64,000 bases of DNA, from contig CACZBF010000003.1 of the NCBI GenBank assembly GCA_902779355.1, positions 147,043 through 211,042 on the forward strand, given 5' to 3'. The stretch is from an uncultured Lachnospiraceae bacterium (GTDB taxonomy: Bacteria; Bacillota; Clostridia; Lachnospirales; Lachnospiraceae). How positions within the stretch are numbered: the first letter of the stretch is position 1; every line of letters starts with the position of its first letter. Shown here one piece after another: positions 36,239 through 46,232 of the stretch. The notes below the pieces were generated by a model. That model was not told the DNA's origin and did not search any database. It was given only the letters and a program-made list of their open reading frames with translations. Both the position numbers and the translations under genes were made by a program.

Positions 36239-37600
36239 ATGATCACCAGAAAGACAGAGATTCAAGAGCTTGAGAAGTACTTCGAGGGAGAGGAGAATCA
36301 CCTGATCCTTCTCTATGGACGTGAAGGCTCTGAAAAAGAAGATCTGCTTCGCACCTTTGCAAAAAATAAGCCGTTCTTTTATTACCGGTGTGCCAATGCT
36401 TCGGAGAAGCAGCAGAAAGAGCTGCTCGGAAAAAAGATCGAAGCCGATTATGATGTAAAGCTGCCGGAGTATACCTATGAGCATTTCTTTGATCGTATCA
36501 GAAGCGGAAATGAGAAAAAGCTGGTGCTTGTATTTGATGAGTTCCAGTATCTTGTGAAGAAGGATGAAGAGTTCCTTTCCCATTTGATCAAATTAAAGAA
36601 AAAGCAGTACTATCCCGGACCGGTGCTGATCATTCTGGCGACGTCTTCGTTGGTGTGGGTCAATAAGGATGTGCCGCTTTTGCCTAATCAGTTTGAGAAG
36701 CAGCTGGACGCAAAAGTAATGCTGCCCGACGATACGTTCTTAGATGTGGTACGTCATTTTCCGAAGTATACGACAAGTGAATCCGTGCAGATCTACGGAA
36801 TTATCGGCGGTGTGCCGGAATATGTGCGCCGTTGGGACGGGACACTTTCTGTCAAAGAAAATGTCTGCAAACATATATTGTCCAAAGACGGGTTTCTTTT
36901 TGGTGCAGCGGAACGCTTTATCGCATCCGAGCTTCGTGAGCTTGCGGTCTACCAGACGATCCTTGCATCGCTCGCATCCGGAAACAATAAGCTGAATGAC
37001 CTGTTCCTTGATACCGGGTTTTCCCGCGCGAAGATCAGTGTCTATATGAAGAACCTCATGGAGTTTGAGGTCATTGAAAAGGTCGTATCCTTTGAGACCG
37101 GCGGATGGGAGAATACCAAGAAGGGTGTTTACCGCATCAGTAATACGTTTGTCAACTTCTGGTTTCATTTTGTTTATCCGCATCTCTCCGAGCTCTATAC
37201 GATCGAACCGGAGAAGTTTTATGAAAAATACATCGAACGCGAGCTGGATGCTTATCTGACGCGCTACTTCATCGATGTATGCAGCGAGTACCTTGATCTT
37301 CTGAATCAGATCGAGAAACTCCCGATCAAGATTGCCAAAATGGGCACATGGATCGGCAAGAAAGGAAATATCGATATCATCGCGCAGAATCATGCGCGTA
37401 ACAGCATTGTTTCCCTTTGCAACTGGTCCGGGACGCAGATCTCCACAAAGATGGTGGACGAACTGCGTGAACGGATGAAGCTTGCGCATGTGTCGGCGGA
37501 TTATCTGTATCTGTTCTCTGCGCGCGGATTTGACATGGATCTGAGCGCATTGGCAAAGAAGGATGATACGATCGTTCTGATCGATATGAACGAATTATAA
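36239..37600 (+). CDS. AAA-ATPase/DUF234 family protein with degenerate active sites
   Basis: 453 residues with the plan of the ATPase_2 + DUF234 family. The P-loop position reads LLYGREGSEKEDLL, where the usual pattern is YGRRRVGKTxLL: the Gly before Lys and the Thr after it are both Glu. Walker B is intact (LVLVFDEFQYLV). A winged-helix region follows (KLNDLFLDTGFSRAKISVYMKNL), then a PD-(D/E)XK-like C-terminus where GNIDIIAQ keeps Asp but the expected ECKW reads LCNW. ATP hydrolysis and nuclease activity are therefore doubtful. AGGGGAG precedes ATG 36239. It is one base from topB. Confidence 0.82.
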   Translation: MITRKTEIQELEKYFEGEENHLILLYGREGSEKEDLLRTFAKNKPFFYYRCANASEKQQKELLGKKIEADYDVKLPEYTYEHFFDRIRSGNEKKLVLVFDEFQYLVKKDEEFLSHLIKLKKKQYYPGPVLIILATSSLVWVNKDVPLLPNQFEKQLDAKVMLPDDTFLDVVRHFPKYTTSESVQIYGIIGGVPEYVRRWDGTLSVKENVCKHILSKDGFLFGAAERFIASELRELAVYQTILASLASGNNKLNDLFLDTGFSRAKISVYMKNLMEFEVIEKVVSFETGGWENTKKGVYRISNTFVNFWFHFVYPHLSELYTIEPEKFYEKYIERELDAYLTRYFIDVCSEYLDLLNQIEKLPIKIAKMGTWIGKKGNIDIIAQNHARNSIVSLCNWSGTQISTKMVDELRERMKLAHVSADYLYLFSARGFDMDLSALAKKDDTIVLIDMNEL

Positions 37601-37601
37601 T

Positions 37602-39695
37602 ATGGGAAAAACGCTGATCATTACGGAAAAACCGTCTGTAGCCCGCGAGTATGCAGCAATCTTAAAGGTGCAGGGCACGCGTAAAGGCTATATCGAAAAC
37701 GATTCTTATGTCATCACCTGGTGCGTCGGACACCTGATCGAGATGAGTTACCCTGAAAAATATGATGAGAAGTACGCAAAATGGAAGATGGAAGATCTTC
37801 CATTTTTGCCTGCTACCTATCGTTATGCTGTGATTTCGAATGTGAAAGAACAGTATGAAACGGTACATGAATTGATGCATCGGGAAGATATTGAAGGAAT
37901 TCTCTACGCCGGCGACTCCGGACGCGAAGGTGAGGTCATCATCCAGTTGATCCGAAATTTCGGCGGCGTGCGGCAGGGCATGATCGAGCGCCGAGTATGG
38001 ATCGATTCCTGTACCGAGGAGGAGATCCTGCGCGGGATCCGCGAAGCGAAGCCGATCGAAGCCTATGATAATCTGGCGGATGCCGGTATCATGCGCGCGA
38101 TCGAAGACTATGCGATGGGCATCAATTTTTCAAGGGCACTGTCCGTGAAATACGGACGCATGATCAATCAGGAGGCACAGACCAAGAAGTATGCGGCGAT
38201 CGCGATCGGGCGCGTCATGACGTGTGTTCTCGGGATGGTGGTCAGACGGGAGCGTGAAATCCGTGCTTTTGCTGAGACAGAATTCTTCCGTGTGATCGGA
38301 CAGTTTCAGAATGGAGAAAGCTTATTTTCCGGTGAGTTTAAGGCTGTGGAAGGGTCTGCCTATGAAGGCTCGCCGAAGCTCTATAAGGAAAACGGATTTC
38401 TGAAAAAAGAAGACGCCGAAGCGTTCATCAACGAACTAGCTTCGTTTCAGGAGGGCGAGATCACAGCGCTTACCAAGTCCTCAGAGAAGAAGAAACCGCC
38501 GCTCCTTTTTAATTTGGCAGAGCTCCAGGCAGAATGCAGCAAGCGGTTCAAGATCAGTCCAGAACAGACCCTGAAGACCGCACAGAACCTCTATGAAAAG
38601 AAATTCACGACCTATCCGCGTACGGATGCGCGTGTACTCACGACTGCGATCGCAAAGGAGATCGTAAAAAACCTTTCAGGGTTAAAAAATTATCCCCCGA
38701 CGGCAGAATTCGTTCAGAATGTTTTAGAACAGGATCTCTATTCCAATCTGGCAAAAACCCAATATACAGACGATAAAAAAGTCACTGATCATTACGCCAT
38801 TATCCCGACGGGACAACTCGGCGGATATCCCTCTTTGACGGAATTGGAAAAAAAGGTGTATGATTTGATTGTGAGACGTTTCCTCAGCATCTTTTATCCA
38901 CCCGCTGTCTATCGAAAAGCAGCGCTCACGGTAAAGGTCGGGAGCGAATCTTTCTTTACGAATGCCAAAGTTCTGAAAGAACCGGGCTTCTTTGAAATTG
39001 CGAAACCGGAAAAAAAGACGAAAGATGCGCAATCGGATGAAAATAAAGACGCTGTCGATCCGTCTGAGGAAGAGAAAGAGGAAAATGAAGAGACCGAAAA
39101 CAATACAGCAGACTTCCTCTATTTGATCGAACATCTGAAAAAGGGGGATCATGTGGCGGTAGACGGCTTTACAATGAAGACCGGCAAGACCTCTCCGCCG
39201 AAACGATACACCTCCGGATCTATGGTGCTTGCCATGGAAAATGCAGGGCAGCTCATAGAAGACGAAGAACTGCGTGCACAGATCAAGGGTGCCGGTATCG
39301 GGACTTCCGCGACACGCGCAGGGATCATTGAGAAGCTGGTGAAGATCCGCTATCTCGAACTGAATCCGAAGACACAGGTGCTGACGCCGGGGAAACTCGG
39401 CGAGATGATCTACGAAGTTGTTGTGATGACGCTCCCATCCATGCTGAACGCAGAGATGACCGCGAGCTGGGAAAAAGGACTTTCCAAGGTGGAGCAGGGC
39501 GAGATCACAGCCGGCGAATACCGCGAGGTGCTTGAAAGATACGTCCGCAAATACATCGAAGATATCCGCGGAACGGACCGCAGCAGAGAGATCCTGCAGC
39601 ATATCCGTGCGAATGTCAGAAGTACCCCGCAAAAGACAACCAAGACGAAAAAAGGAGTAACCGATGGAAGCAGCAAAAATAAAGAATCTATATGA
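37602..39695 (+). CDS. topB: DNA topoisomerase III
   Basis: Type IA topoisomerase that decatenates DNA. 697 residues: a TOPRIM domain (LIITEKPSVAREYAAIL, YAGDSGREGEVIIQL), the DNA-passage domains, the active-site Tyr338 in KFTTYPRTDARVL, and ITDHYAIIPTG-like residues (KVTDHYAIIPTGQL). An acidic insertion (around residues 470-500, rich in Asp/Glu) interrupts the C-terminal half. No zinc-finger tail is present. It starts one base after the ATPase-like gene and its end overlaps the next gene by 32 bases. Confidence 0.94.
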   Translation: MGKTLIITEKPSVAREYAAILKVQGTRKGYIENDSYVITWCVGHLIEMSYPEKYDEKYAKWKMEDLPFLPATYRYAVISNVKEQYETVHELMHREDIEGILYAGDSGREGEVIIQLIRNFGGVRQGMIERRVWIDSCTEEEILRGIREAKPIEAYDNLADAGIMRAIEDYAMGINFSRALSVKYGRMINQEAQTKKYAAIAIGRVMTCVLGMVVRREREIRAFAETEFFRVIGQFQNGESLFSGEFKAVEGSAYEGSPKLYKENGFLKKEDAEAFINELASFQEGEITALTKSSEKKKPPLLFNLAELQAECSKRFKISPEQTLKTAQNLYEKKFTTYPRTDARVLTTAIAKEIVKNLSGLKNYPPTAEFVQNVLEQDLYSNLAKTQYTDDKKVTDHYAIIPTGQLGGYPSLTELEKKVYDLIVRRFLSIFYPPAVYRKAALTVKVGSESFFTNAKVLKEPGFFEIAKPEKKTKDAQSDENKDAVDPSEEEKEENEETENNTADFLYLIEHLKKGDHVAVDGFTMKTGKTSPPKRYTSGSMVLAMENAGQLIEDEELRAQIKGAGIGTSATRAGIIEKLVKIRYLELNPKTQVLTPGKLGEMIYEVVVMTLPSMLNAEMTASWEKGLSKVEQGEITAGEYREVLERYVRKYIEDIRGTDRSREILQHIRANVRSTPQKTTKTKKGVTDGSSKNKESI

Positions 39696-40329
39696 TCTGA
39701 ATGAAACGATCGCATCAGACCTGTTTGACGGTGCAACCTACCCCTGGGAGGTGCTGCCGAAGATCAAGGATTTTATTGCGAAGCTCGGGTCGACACTGCC
39801 GAAGGACCGGTTTGAAGAGAGGGCGCCCCATGTCTGGGTGGCAAAAAGTGCGACGGTGTTTGACTCCGCGTATCTCGGAGAGTATCTGATCGTGGATGAA
39901 GAGGCGGAGATCCGGCAATGCGCGTTTATCCGCGGGAGCGCGATCGTTGGAAAAGGAACTGTTGTGGGCAATTCCACGGAATTGAAAAACGTGGTGCTCT
40001 TTAACCATGTCCAGGTTCCTCATTATAATTATGTCGGAGATTCGATCCTCGGGCATCGTTCCCATATGGGGGCCGGGTCGATCACGTCCAATGTGAAATC
40101 CGATAAAACGCTCGTCGTTGTCAAAGAGCAGACGGAGCAGATCGAGACCGGGTTGAAGAAATTCGGCGCGATGCTGGGCGACTTTGTGGAAGTCGGTTGT
40201 AACAGCGTCCTCAATCCGGGGACTGTCATCGGACGGCATACCAACGTCTACCCGGTATCATGTGTGCGCGGGGTGATCCCGGCAGACTCCATTTTCAAGA
40301 AACAGGACGAGATCATACAAAAAAGATAA
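39664..40329 (+). CDS. Left-handed beta-helix (hexapeptide) transferase-like protein
   Basis: 221 residues. The central part has hexapeptide repeats (AEIRQCAFIRGSAIVGKGTVVGNS, GDSILGHRSHMGAGSITSNV, VEVGCNSVLNPGTVIGRHTNVYP) that fold into a left-handed beta-helix, as in acyltransferases and the C-terminal part of GlmU-type pyrophosphorylases. There is no nucleotidyltransferase domain, so an acyl- or sugar-nucleotide-linked role is likely but unproven. The ATG, with AAAGGAG before it, lies inside topB, overlapping by 32 bases. Confidence 0.8.
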   Translation: MEAAKIKNLYDLNETIASDLFDGATYPWEVLPKIKDFIAKLGSTLPKDRFEERAPHVWVAKSATVFDSAYLGEYLIVDEEAEIRQCAFIRGSAIVGKGTVVGNSTELKNVVLFNHVQVPHYNYVGDSILGHRSHMGAGSITSNVKSDKTLVVVKEQTEQIETGLKKFGAMLGDFVEVGCNSVLNPGTVIGRHTNVYPVSCVRGVIPADSIFKKQDEIIQKR

Positions 40330-40353
40330 CACATCTTTACGAAAAAGACTTCT

Positions 40354-42228
40354 ATGGAAAAGAAGACGATTCACATTTCTCCGGAAATGACGCCCAGACG
40401 GAACCCCTCCAACGGACGTCGCCCTAGCGGGCAGTCCGGCAGGCAATCACAAACTCGCCCATCCGCAAGAAGCAGTCATCCTTCTGCGGGACAAAACCGT
40501 CCACGCAGCGGCGGTTCCCCACAGCGGCGCCCCATGACTGAAGCAGAACGCAGGAGACGGATGGCGATCCGCAAGAAGCGACGGCGTCAGCGCATGATCC
40601 GCCGGCTTGTTTTATTGCTTGTGATCGCATTGCTGATCCTGTTGGCTGTGGTCGTGCTCGGGAAAATATTCAGCAAAGGGAAATCCGAGACGAAGGAACC
40701 GGAATTCGTGGAAGTACAGGATTTCATCGGACTCCGAGATGCGACAGGAGGCGCAGTTCCAATCCAATCCTTTGGTACATACGGGCCATGGCTGCGACTG
40801 ATCGGCACGCTGACGCCGGAAAACGGACAGCAGGTAACTGCTCTTACGCTCGAGCTGCATGAAGGTTATGAGACTAAGATGGTGCCGCGTGAAGAAATTT
40901 ATCCGGAAGAAGTCGTAGAAGAGGAAGAACCGGGCTTTTTTGAGAGGCTTTTTGCCGGAAAAGAAGAAGAGGCGTCCGAGAAAGAGTCGGAATCCGAGAC
41001 AGAAGAGACGTTTCCTCCTGATCCGAACGGAAAAGCATCCTATCCGGTTGTGTTCACTGCAGATGAACTTGGGAATGTGACCTTTACAACGTCTGAAGAG
41101 ATCAATTCCGGGATCAGCATGGAGGCATTGCCGGATGGAGTCTATACTGTGCTTTTACACGCCGTTTACGCGGATGGGACAGAAGCGCGCTACACGCTAA
41201 GCGACCTCTCTCAGATGATGCCTGTGGATTATTGGACCATTACGAGAGACGGTGTCAATAAAGAAGTGAAGCTGCAATTCGGGCAGGATCCGACTTCGAT
41301 GCAGCCGTTTATGGAAATGCGAAAAGAACAGGGGATACTCCCGGCAGAGGTCTATGATTTTGCGATCGACGCCGGCCACGGTGGCAAAGACCCCGGTGCA
41401 TCCAATAGCAACATGACGGAAGCGGAACTGACTCTGCAATACGCGACCGCGATCGCACAGAAGCTGACAGCAATGGGGTATAAGGTACTGCTGACAAGAG
41501 AAGGCACCGAGGATCCGAATGAAGATATGGCTTATACCATGTACGATCCGGACGGGCGCGTCAACAAAGCCTGCGCTTCTCATGCAAAGCTTTGCCTATC
41601 CATCCATTTTAACAGCAACAAGGAAGTGACCAAGGGTGGATTTGAGATCTACTGCAGCGGCCGCGGCGATACCGAGCTTGCAGGGCTGATCGCGGATACC
41701 GTTGTGCAGGAATCCGGCGCGGTGTACTCCAACCAGAAGTCTTATAAGGTGCGGGACGGCGTTTACGTCAAGATGTACACACAGGAGCAGATTGACAGTT
41801 CCAATCAGAAAGCAGCCAGGAATAATTTTGCGCCATACAATCTGACGCTCGATACGGATTATCTCTATATGATCAGAGAGCCGGGATCGATCTGGACGAA
41901 TGCTTATATTGACGGTCGTAATCCGTATTTCGGCGCAAACCTTTATAAGGATTCCAACATGGGTGTTGAAGCGCTGTTGGCAGAGGTTGCGTTTATGTCG
42001 GTATCCAGCGATATCCAAAATGCGATCGGAAACGCAGATGCATACGAGCAGGGGTTTGCTGATGCGATCAATGCCTGGGTACAGACCCTGCCCACAAAGA
42101 ACGGGACTTCTACGATCACGGAGCCCGCAGCGGAAGAAGCGGCCGGAGATCTCGGTGATGGCGGGATCGACCTTGACGCCGTACAGGATGCAGGGGTTGT
42201 CAATGCGCAGGATCTCGGCGAACAATAG
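40354..42228 (+). CDS. N-acetylmuramoyl-L-alanine amidase (Amidase_3)
   Basis: 624 residues. A long basic cytoplasmic N-terminus (about 80 residues, Arg/Ser/Gln-rich), one membrane span (LVLLLVIALLILLAVVVLG), an extracellular beta-rich domain, an acidic linker, then the amidase: FAIDAGHGGKDPGASN (zinc His), TEAELTLQYA (Glu), LCLSIHFNSNKEV (second His) and EVAFMS near the end (catalytic Glu). It would cut the amide bond between MurNAc and the stem peptide, acting in cell separation or remodelling. The Arg-rich inside tail is unusually long. Confidence 0.9.
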   Translation: MEKKTIHISPEMTPRRNPSNGRRPSGQSGRQSQTRPSARSSHPSAGQNRPRSGGSPQRRPMTEAERRRRMAIRKKRRRQRMIRRLVLLLVIALLILLAVVVLGKIFSKGKSETKEPEFVEVQDFIGLRDATGGAVPIQSFGTYGPWLRLIGTLTPENGQQVTALTLELHEGYETKMVPREEIYPEEVVEEEEPGFFERLFAGKEEEASEKESESETEETFPPDPNGKASYPVVFTADELGNVTFTTSEEINSGISMEALPDGVYTVLLHAVYADGTEARYTLSDLSQMMPVDYWTITRDGVNKEVKLQFGQDPTSMQPFMEMRKEQGILPAEVYDFAIDAGHGGKDPGASNSNMTEAELTLQYATAIAQKLTAMGYKVLLTREGTEDPNEDMAYTMYDPDGRVNKACASHAKLCLSIHFNSNKEVTKGGFEIYCSGRGDTELAGLIADTVVQESGAVYSNQKSYKVRDGVYVKMYTQEQIDSSNQKAARNNFAPYNLTLDTDYLYMIREPGSIWTNAYIDGRNPYFGANLYKDSNMGVEALLAEVAFMSVSSDIQNAIGNADAYEQGFADAINAWVQTLPTKNGTSTITEPAAEEAAGDLGDGGIDLDAVQDAGVVNAQDLGEQ

Positions 42229-42235
42229 CCGAGGA

Positions 42236-42263
42236 TTGACAAATCATGGGAATGGTTTAGAAT
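42236..42263 (+). promoter_or_regulatory. Promoter abutting the ilvN start codon
   Basis: TTGACA (42236-42241, consensus), 16 bases, TAGAAT (42258-42263). The predicted start of transcription near 42270 is 3 bases before the ATG (42273), and there is no ribosome binding site. Confidence 0.72.
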
Positions 42264-42272
42264 GGACATGTT

Positions 42273-42770
42273 ATGAAACAGCAGATTTTATCGGTTTTGG
42301 TAGAAAATAACCCGGGTGTATTGAGCCATGTGGCAGGGCTTTTTTCACGCAGGGGTTATAATATCGACAGTATTTCCACGGGGCCGACGATGGATCCCAG
42401 ATTTACCAGGCTTACGATCGTGACGAGCGGTGACGAACAGATCTTAGAGCAGATCGAAAAACAGCTCATGAAGCTGGAAGACGTGAAGCATATCAAGAAG
42501 CTGAAGGTCAAGAATTCCGTTTGCAGAGAGTTGATCCTTGTGAAGATCCGGGCGAGCAACGAGGAAAGACAGCAGGTCATCAATGTGACCGAGATCTATC
42601 ATGGCAGGATCGTTTCCACGACCAAGGACGCGATGGTGGTGGAGCTGACCGGTACACAGGATAAGCTGGATGCGTTTTTGACGCTGCTTTCTGATTATGA
42701 GATCCTGGAGCTTGCACGGACCGGTCTGACCGGGTTGTCCCGCGGAACGGATGATGTCATTAATTTATAA
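42273..42770 (+). CDS. ilvN: Acetolactate synthase small (regulatory) subunit
   Basis: Regulatory subunit that confers valine feedback control on acetolactate synthase. 165 residues, starting with an ACT domain (ILSVLVENNPGVLSHVAGLF, SRRGYNIDSISTGPT), then the second ACT-like half (ELILVKIRASNEERQQVINV, ELTGTQDKLDAFLTLLSDY). The catalytic large subunit is not next to it or elsewhere in the window. It is followed by ilvC, the next enzyme of the pathway. Translation appears to start without a Shine-Dalgarno. Confidence 0.94.
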   Translation: MKQQILSVLVENNPGVLSHVAGLFSRRGYNIDSISTGPTMDPRFTRLTIVTSGDEQILEQIEKQLMKLEDVKHIKKLKVKNSVCRELILVKIRASNEERQQVINVTEIYHGRIVSTTKDAMVVELTGTQDKLDAFLTLLSDYEILELARTGLTGLSRGTDDVINL

Positions 42771-42779
42771 TACTTATAG

Positions 42780-43829
<1,050 letters not shown>

Positions 43830-43843
43830 TCGACCATAAAAGA

Positions 43844-43904
43844 GCAGTGCAAGGCCTCTTCTTTACAGCCGAGGAAGCGCAAAGCGCTTACGAGCAGGCA
43901 CTGC
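43844..43904 (+). other. Three-way-junction RNA fold between ilvC and the HU gene
   Basis: GCAGTGC (43844-43850) is perfectly complementary to GCACTGC (43898-43904). Inside are CCTC (43855-43858)/GAGG (43871-43874) and AAGCGC (43875-43880)/GCGCTT (43884-43889). Together they form a closed three-stem junction. No T-run follows, so this is not a simple terminator. Function unknown; it may be an ilvC 3' UTR element or a small RNA. Confidence 0.4.
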
Positions 43905-43963
43905 GGAGTATGTATCAGTGTGAAACCGCGTCATATCAGCCTCGACGTATAAAAAACACATAA
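43847..43963 (+). CDS. Possible small ORF or remnant after ilvC
   Basis: From GTG 43847 to TAA 43961-43963, 38 codons, with protein-like composition (FFTAEEAQSAYEQALRSMYQ). No ribosome binding site is visible. It overlaps the RNA fold, and both cannot easily be explained by chance, but neither is certain. Confidence 0.2.
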   Translation: MQGLFFTAEEAQSAYEQALRSMYQCETASYQPRRIKNT

Positions 43964-43985
43964 AAAATGAAGATTTCCTATGGAT

Positions 43986-44014
43986 TTTCTGTAGGAAGAG
44001 TGTTACGATATTAT
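43986..44014 (+). promoter_or_regulatory. Probable promoter of the HU gene
   Basis: TATTAT at 44009-44014 with a weak -35 (TTTCTG, 17-base spacing). The stretch TTACGATATT matches one upstream of ireB at 8415-8424. Confidence 0.35.
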
Positions 44015-44048
44015 TGCAAATTAATTAATCTTACAGGAGGATTTATTG

Positions 44049-44327
44049 ATGAACAAGACAGAATTAGTAGCAGCAATCGCAAAAGAAGCTGGTCTTTCCA
44101 AGAAAGACGCTGAGAAGGCTGTAAACGCTTTCACGAACGTTGTAGGCAAGACCCTTAAGAAAAAAGACAAGATCCAGCTTGTAGGCTTCGGTACTTTCGA
44201 GACCAGAAAGCGCGCAGCTCGCACCGGCCGCAATCCGCAGACCGGCAAGGAGATCAAGATCGCTGCAGCTACTGTTCCGGCATTCAAGGCTGGCAAGGCT
44301 CTGAAGGATCTGGTAAACAAGAAATAA
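44049..44327 (+). CDS. hup: HU family DNA-binding protein
   Basis: Histone-like protein that bends and compacts DNA. 92 residues: [27 protein letters not shown] (dimer helices), [29 protein letters not shown] (the DNA-gripping arm with RNPQTG) and a C-terminal [14 protein letters not shown] near-perfect AGGAGG lies before ATG 44049. It is a single gene with its own terminator. Codon use is noticeably more uniform than in its neighbours, as expected for high expression. Confidence 0.97.
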   Translation: MNKTELVAAIAKEAGLSKKDAEKAVNAFTNVVGKTLKKKDKIQLVGFGTFETRKRAARTGRNPQTGKEIKIAAATVPAFKAGKALKDLVNKK

Positions 44328-44344
44328 TTCAGTTCAGACTGAGG

Positions 44345-44376
44345 CGGCAATCCCTAATGGGATTGCCGTTTTTTTA
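44345..44376 (+). terminator. Terminator after the HU gene
   Basis: CGGCAATCCC (44345-44354), loop TAAT, GGGATTGCCG (44359-44368), then eight T's. Strong. Confidence 0.92.
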
Positions 44377-44437
44377 TGGAAATCATTTGACGCTTATGAT
44401 AAAATGAAACGAAATTGAGATTACAGGAGGGAACGCC

Positions 44438-45697
44438 ATGGGAATGACAATGACGCAGAAAATCCTTGCGGCACATGCAAAACTGCCGGAGGTGACGGCA
44501 GGACAGCTTTTGGAAGCAGAGCTTGACCTGGTACTGGGGAACGACATCACCTCTCCGGTTGCGATCCATGAGATGGATAAGATGAAGACCAACGGGGTGT
44601 TTCATAAGGATAAGATCGCACTTGTGATGGATCACTTCGTGCCGAATAAGGACATCAAGTCCGCGGAACACTGCAAATGCGTGCGCGAGTTTGCGGCGAA
44701 ACATGAGATCACGAATTACTTCGATGTCGGAGAAATGGGCATTGAGCACGCGCTCCTGCCTGAAAAAGGGTTGGTTGTCGCCGGTGACGTTGTGATCGGT
44801 GCGGATTCACACACATGTACCTATGGGGCGCTTGGTGCATTTTCCACAGGGGTCGGGAGTACTGATATGGCCGCGGGCATGGCGACCGGCAAAGCATGGT
44901 TTAAGGTGCCGTCCGCGATCAAAGTGACTCTGACCGGCAAGCCTAATCAATGGATCAGCGGTAAGGATGTGATCTTGCATCTCATCGGTGAGATCGGTGT
45001 GGACGGTGCTCTCTATCAGTCGCTCGAATTTTCCGGAGACGGTGTCGCAAATCTTTCCATGGATGACCGTTTTACGATCGCAAATATGGCGATCGAGGCC
45101 GGCGCGAAGAACGGGATCTTCCCGGTGGATGATAAGACCAAGAAATATCTGAAGGAGCACGGCAGCAGACCGTATACGGTATATGAGGCAGATGCGGATG
45201 CGGAGTACGTATCCGAAGTAAAGATTGATCTGTCAACGTTACGTTCCACGGTTTCGTTCCCGCATCTTCCGGAGAATACACATACATTTGACTCGATCAA
45301 CGACATCAAGATCGACCAGGTTGTGATCGGCTCCTGTACGAACGGACGGATTGAAGATCTCAGGACAGCTGCAGAGATCCTGAAAGGAAAGAAGGTCAAA
45401 AAAGGTGTCCGCACGATCATCATTCCGGCAACGCAGGCAGTTTATCTGCAGGCGATGGAAGAAGGTCTGCTGAAGAGCTTTGTGGAAGCGGGCGCGGTTG
45501 TGTCCACCCCGACCTGCGGACCTTGTCTTGGCGGATATATGGGGATCCTGGCAGAAGGAGAGCGCTGCGTTTCCACAACGAACCGGAACTTTGTCGGACG
45601 CATGGGCCATGTGGATTCGGAGATCTACCTTGCAAGTCCGGCCGTGGCAGCGGCAAGTGCGCTGACCGGGAAACTGACCGACCCGGCGACCATCTGA
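44438..45697 (+). CDS. leuC: 3-isopropylmalate dehydratase large subunit
   Basis: Aconitase-family enzyme of leucine synthesis, paired with LeuD. 419 residues, the short (archaeal/Clostridia) type, with [59 protein letters not shown] and [13 protein letters not shown], which supply the Cys ligands of the 4Fe-4S cluster. AGGAGGG precedes the ATG. It lies 30 bases before leuD. The paralogous homoaconitase family shares this pattern; the leuC-leuD pair and ilv neighbours favour leucine synthesis. Confidence 0.93.
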   Translation: MGMTMTQKILAAHAKLPEVTAGQLLEAELDLVLGNDITSPVAIHEMDKMKTNGVFHKDKIALVMDHFVPNKDIKSAEHCKCVREFAAKHEITNYFDVGEMGIEHALLPEKGLVVAGDVVIGADSHTCTYGALGAFSTGVGSTDMAAGMATGKAWFKVPSAIKVTLTGKPNQWISGKDVILHLIGEIGVDGALYQSLEFSGDGVANLSMDDRFTIANMAIEAGAKNGIFPVDDKTKKYLKEHGSRPYTVYEADADAEYVSEVKIDLSTLRSTVSFPHLPENTHTFDSINDIKIDQVVIGSCTNGRIEDLRTAAEILKGKKVKKGVRTIIIPATQAVYLQAMEEGLLKSFVEAGAVVSTPTCGPCLGGYMGILAEGERCVSTTNRNFVGRMGHVDSEIYLASPAVAAASALTGKLTDPATI

Positions 45698-45727
45698 TAA
45701 GTGAATGTAGAGAGAAAGGAAAATACG

Positions 45728-46216
45728 ATGCAGGCAAAAGGACATGTATTTAAGTTTGGCGATAATGTTGATACGGATGTGATCATTCCGGCTAGATATC
45801 TCAATTCCTCCGATCCGAAGGAACTGGCGACCCATTGCATGGAGGACATTGACAAAACGTTTGTTTCGAAGGTGCAGCAGGGCGACATCATTGTCGCGAC
45901 AAAGAATTTCGGCTGCGGGTCTTCGAGAGAGCATGCGCCGATCGCGATCAAGGCTTGTGGTGTGAGCTGCGTGATCGCCGAAACATTTGCGCGGATCTTT
46001 TACCGGAATGCGATCAACATCGGACTGCCGATCATCGAATGTAAGGAAGCGGCAGAAGGGATTGAGACCGGAGATGAGGTGGAGATTGATTTTGACAGCG
46101 GGACGATCAGGAATCTGACGAAGGGGACTTCTTATCAGGGACAGGCGTTCCCGCCGTTCATGCAGAAGATTATTGCCTCCGAGGGGTTGGTGAATTATAT
46201 CAACGCACAGCAGTAA
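45728..46216 (+). CDS. leuD: 3-isopropylmalate dehydratase small subunit
   Basis: 162 residues with the swivelling-domain motifs: [18 protein letters not shown] and [19 protein letters not shown], then [16 protein letters not shown]. It completes the isomerase with LeuC. ATG 45728 follows GAGAGAAAGGA; the frame opens earlier, but this start gives the normal N-terminus. leuA and leuB are not nearby. Confidence 0.94.
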   Translation: MQAKGHVFKFGDNVDTDVIIPARYLNSSDPKELATHCMEDIDKTFVSKVQQGDIIVATKNFGCGSSREHAPIAIKACGVSCVIAETFARIFYRNAINIGLPIIECKEAAEGIETGDEVEIDFDSGTIRNLTKGTSYQGQAFPPFMQKIIASEGLVNYINAQQ

Positions 46217-46232
46217 AGAGCTGTGAAGCTGC

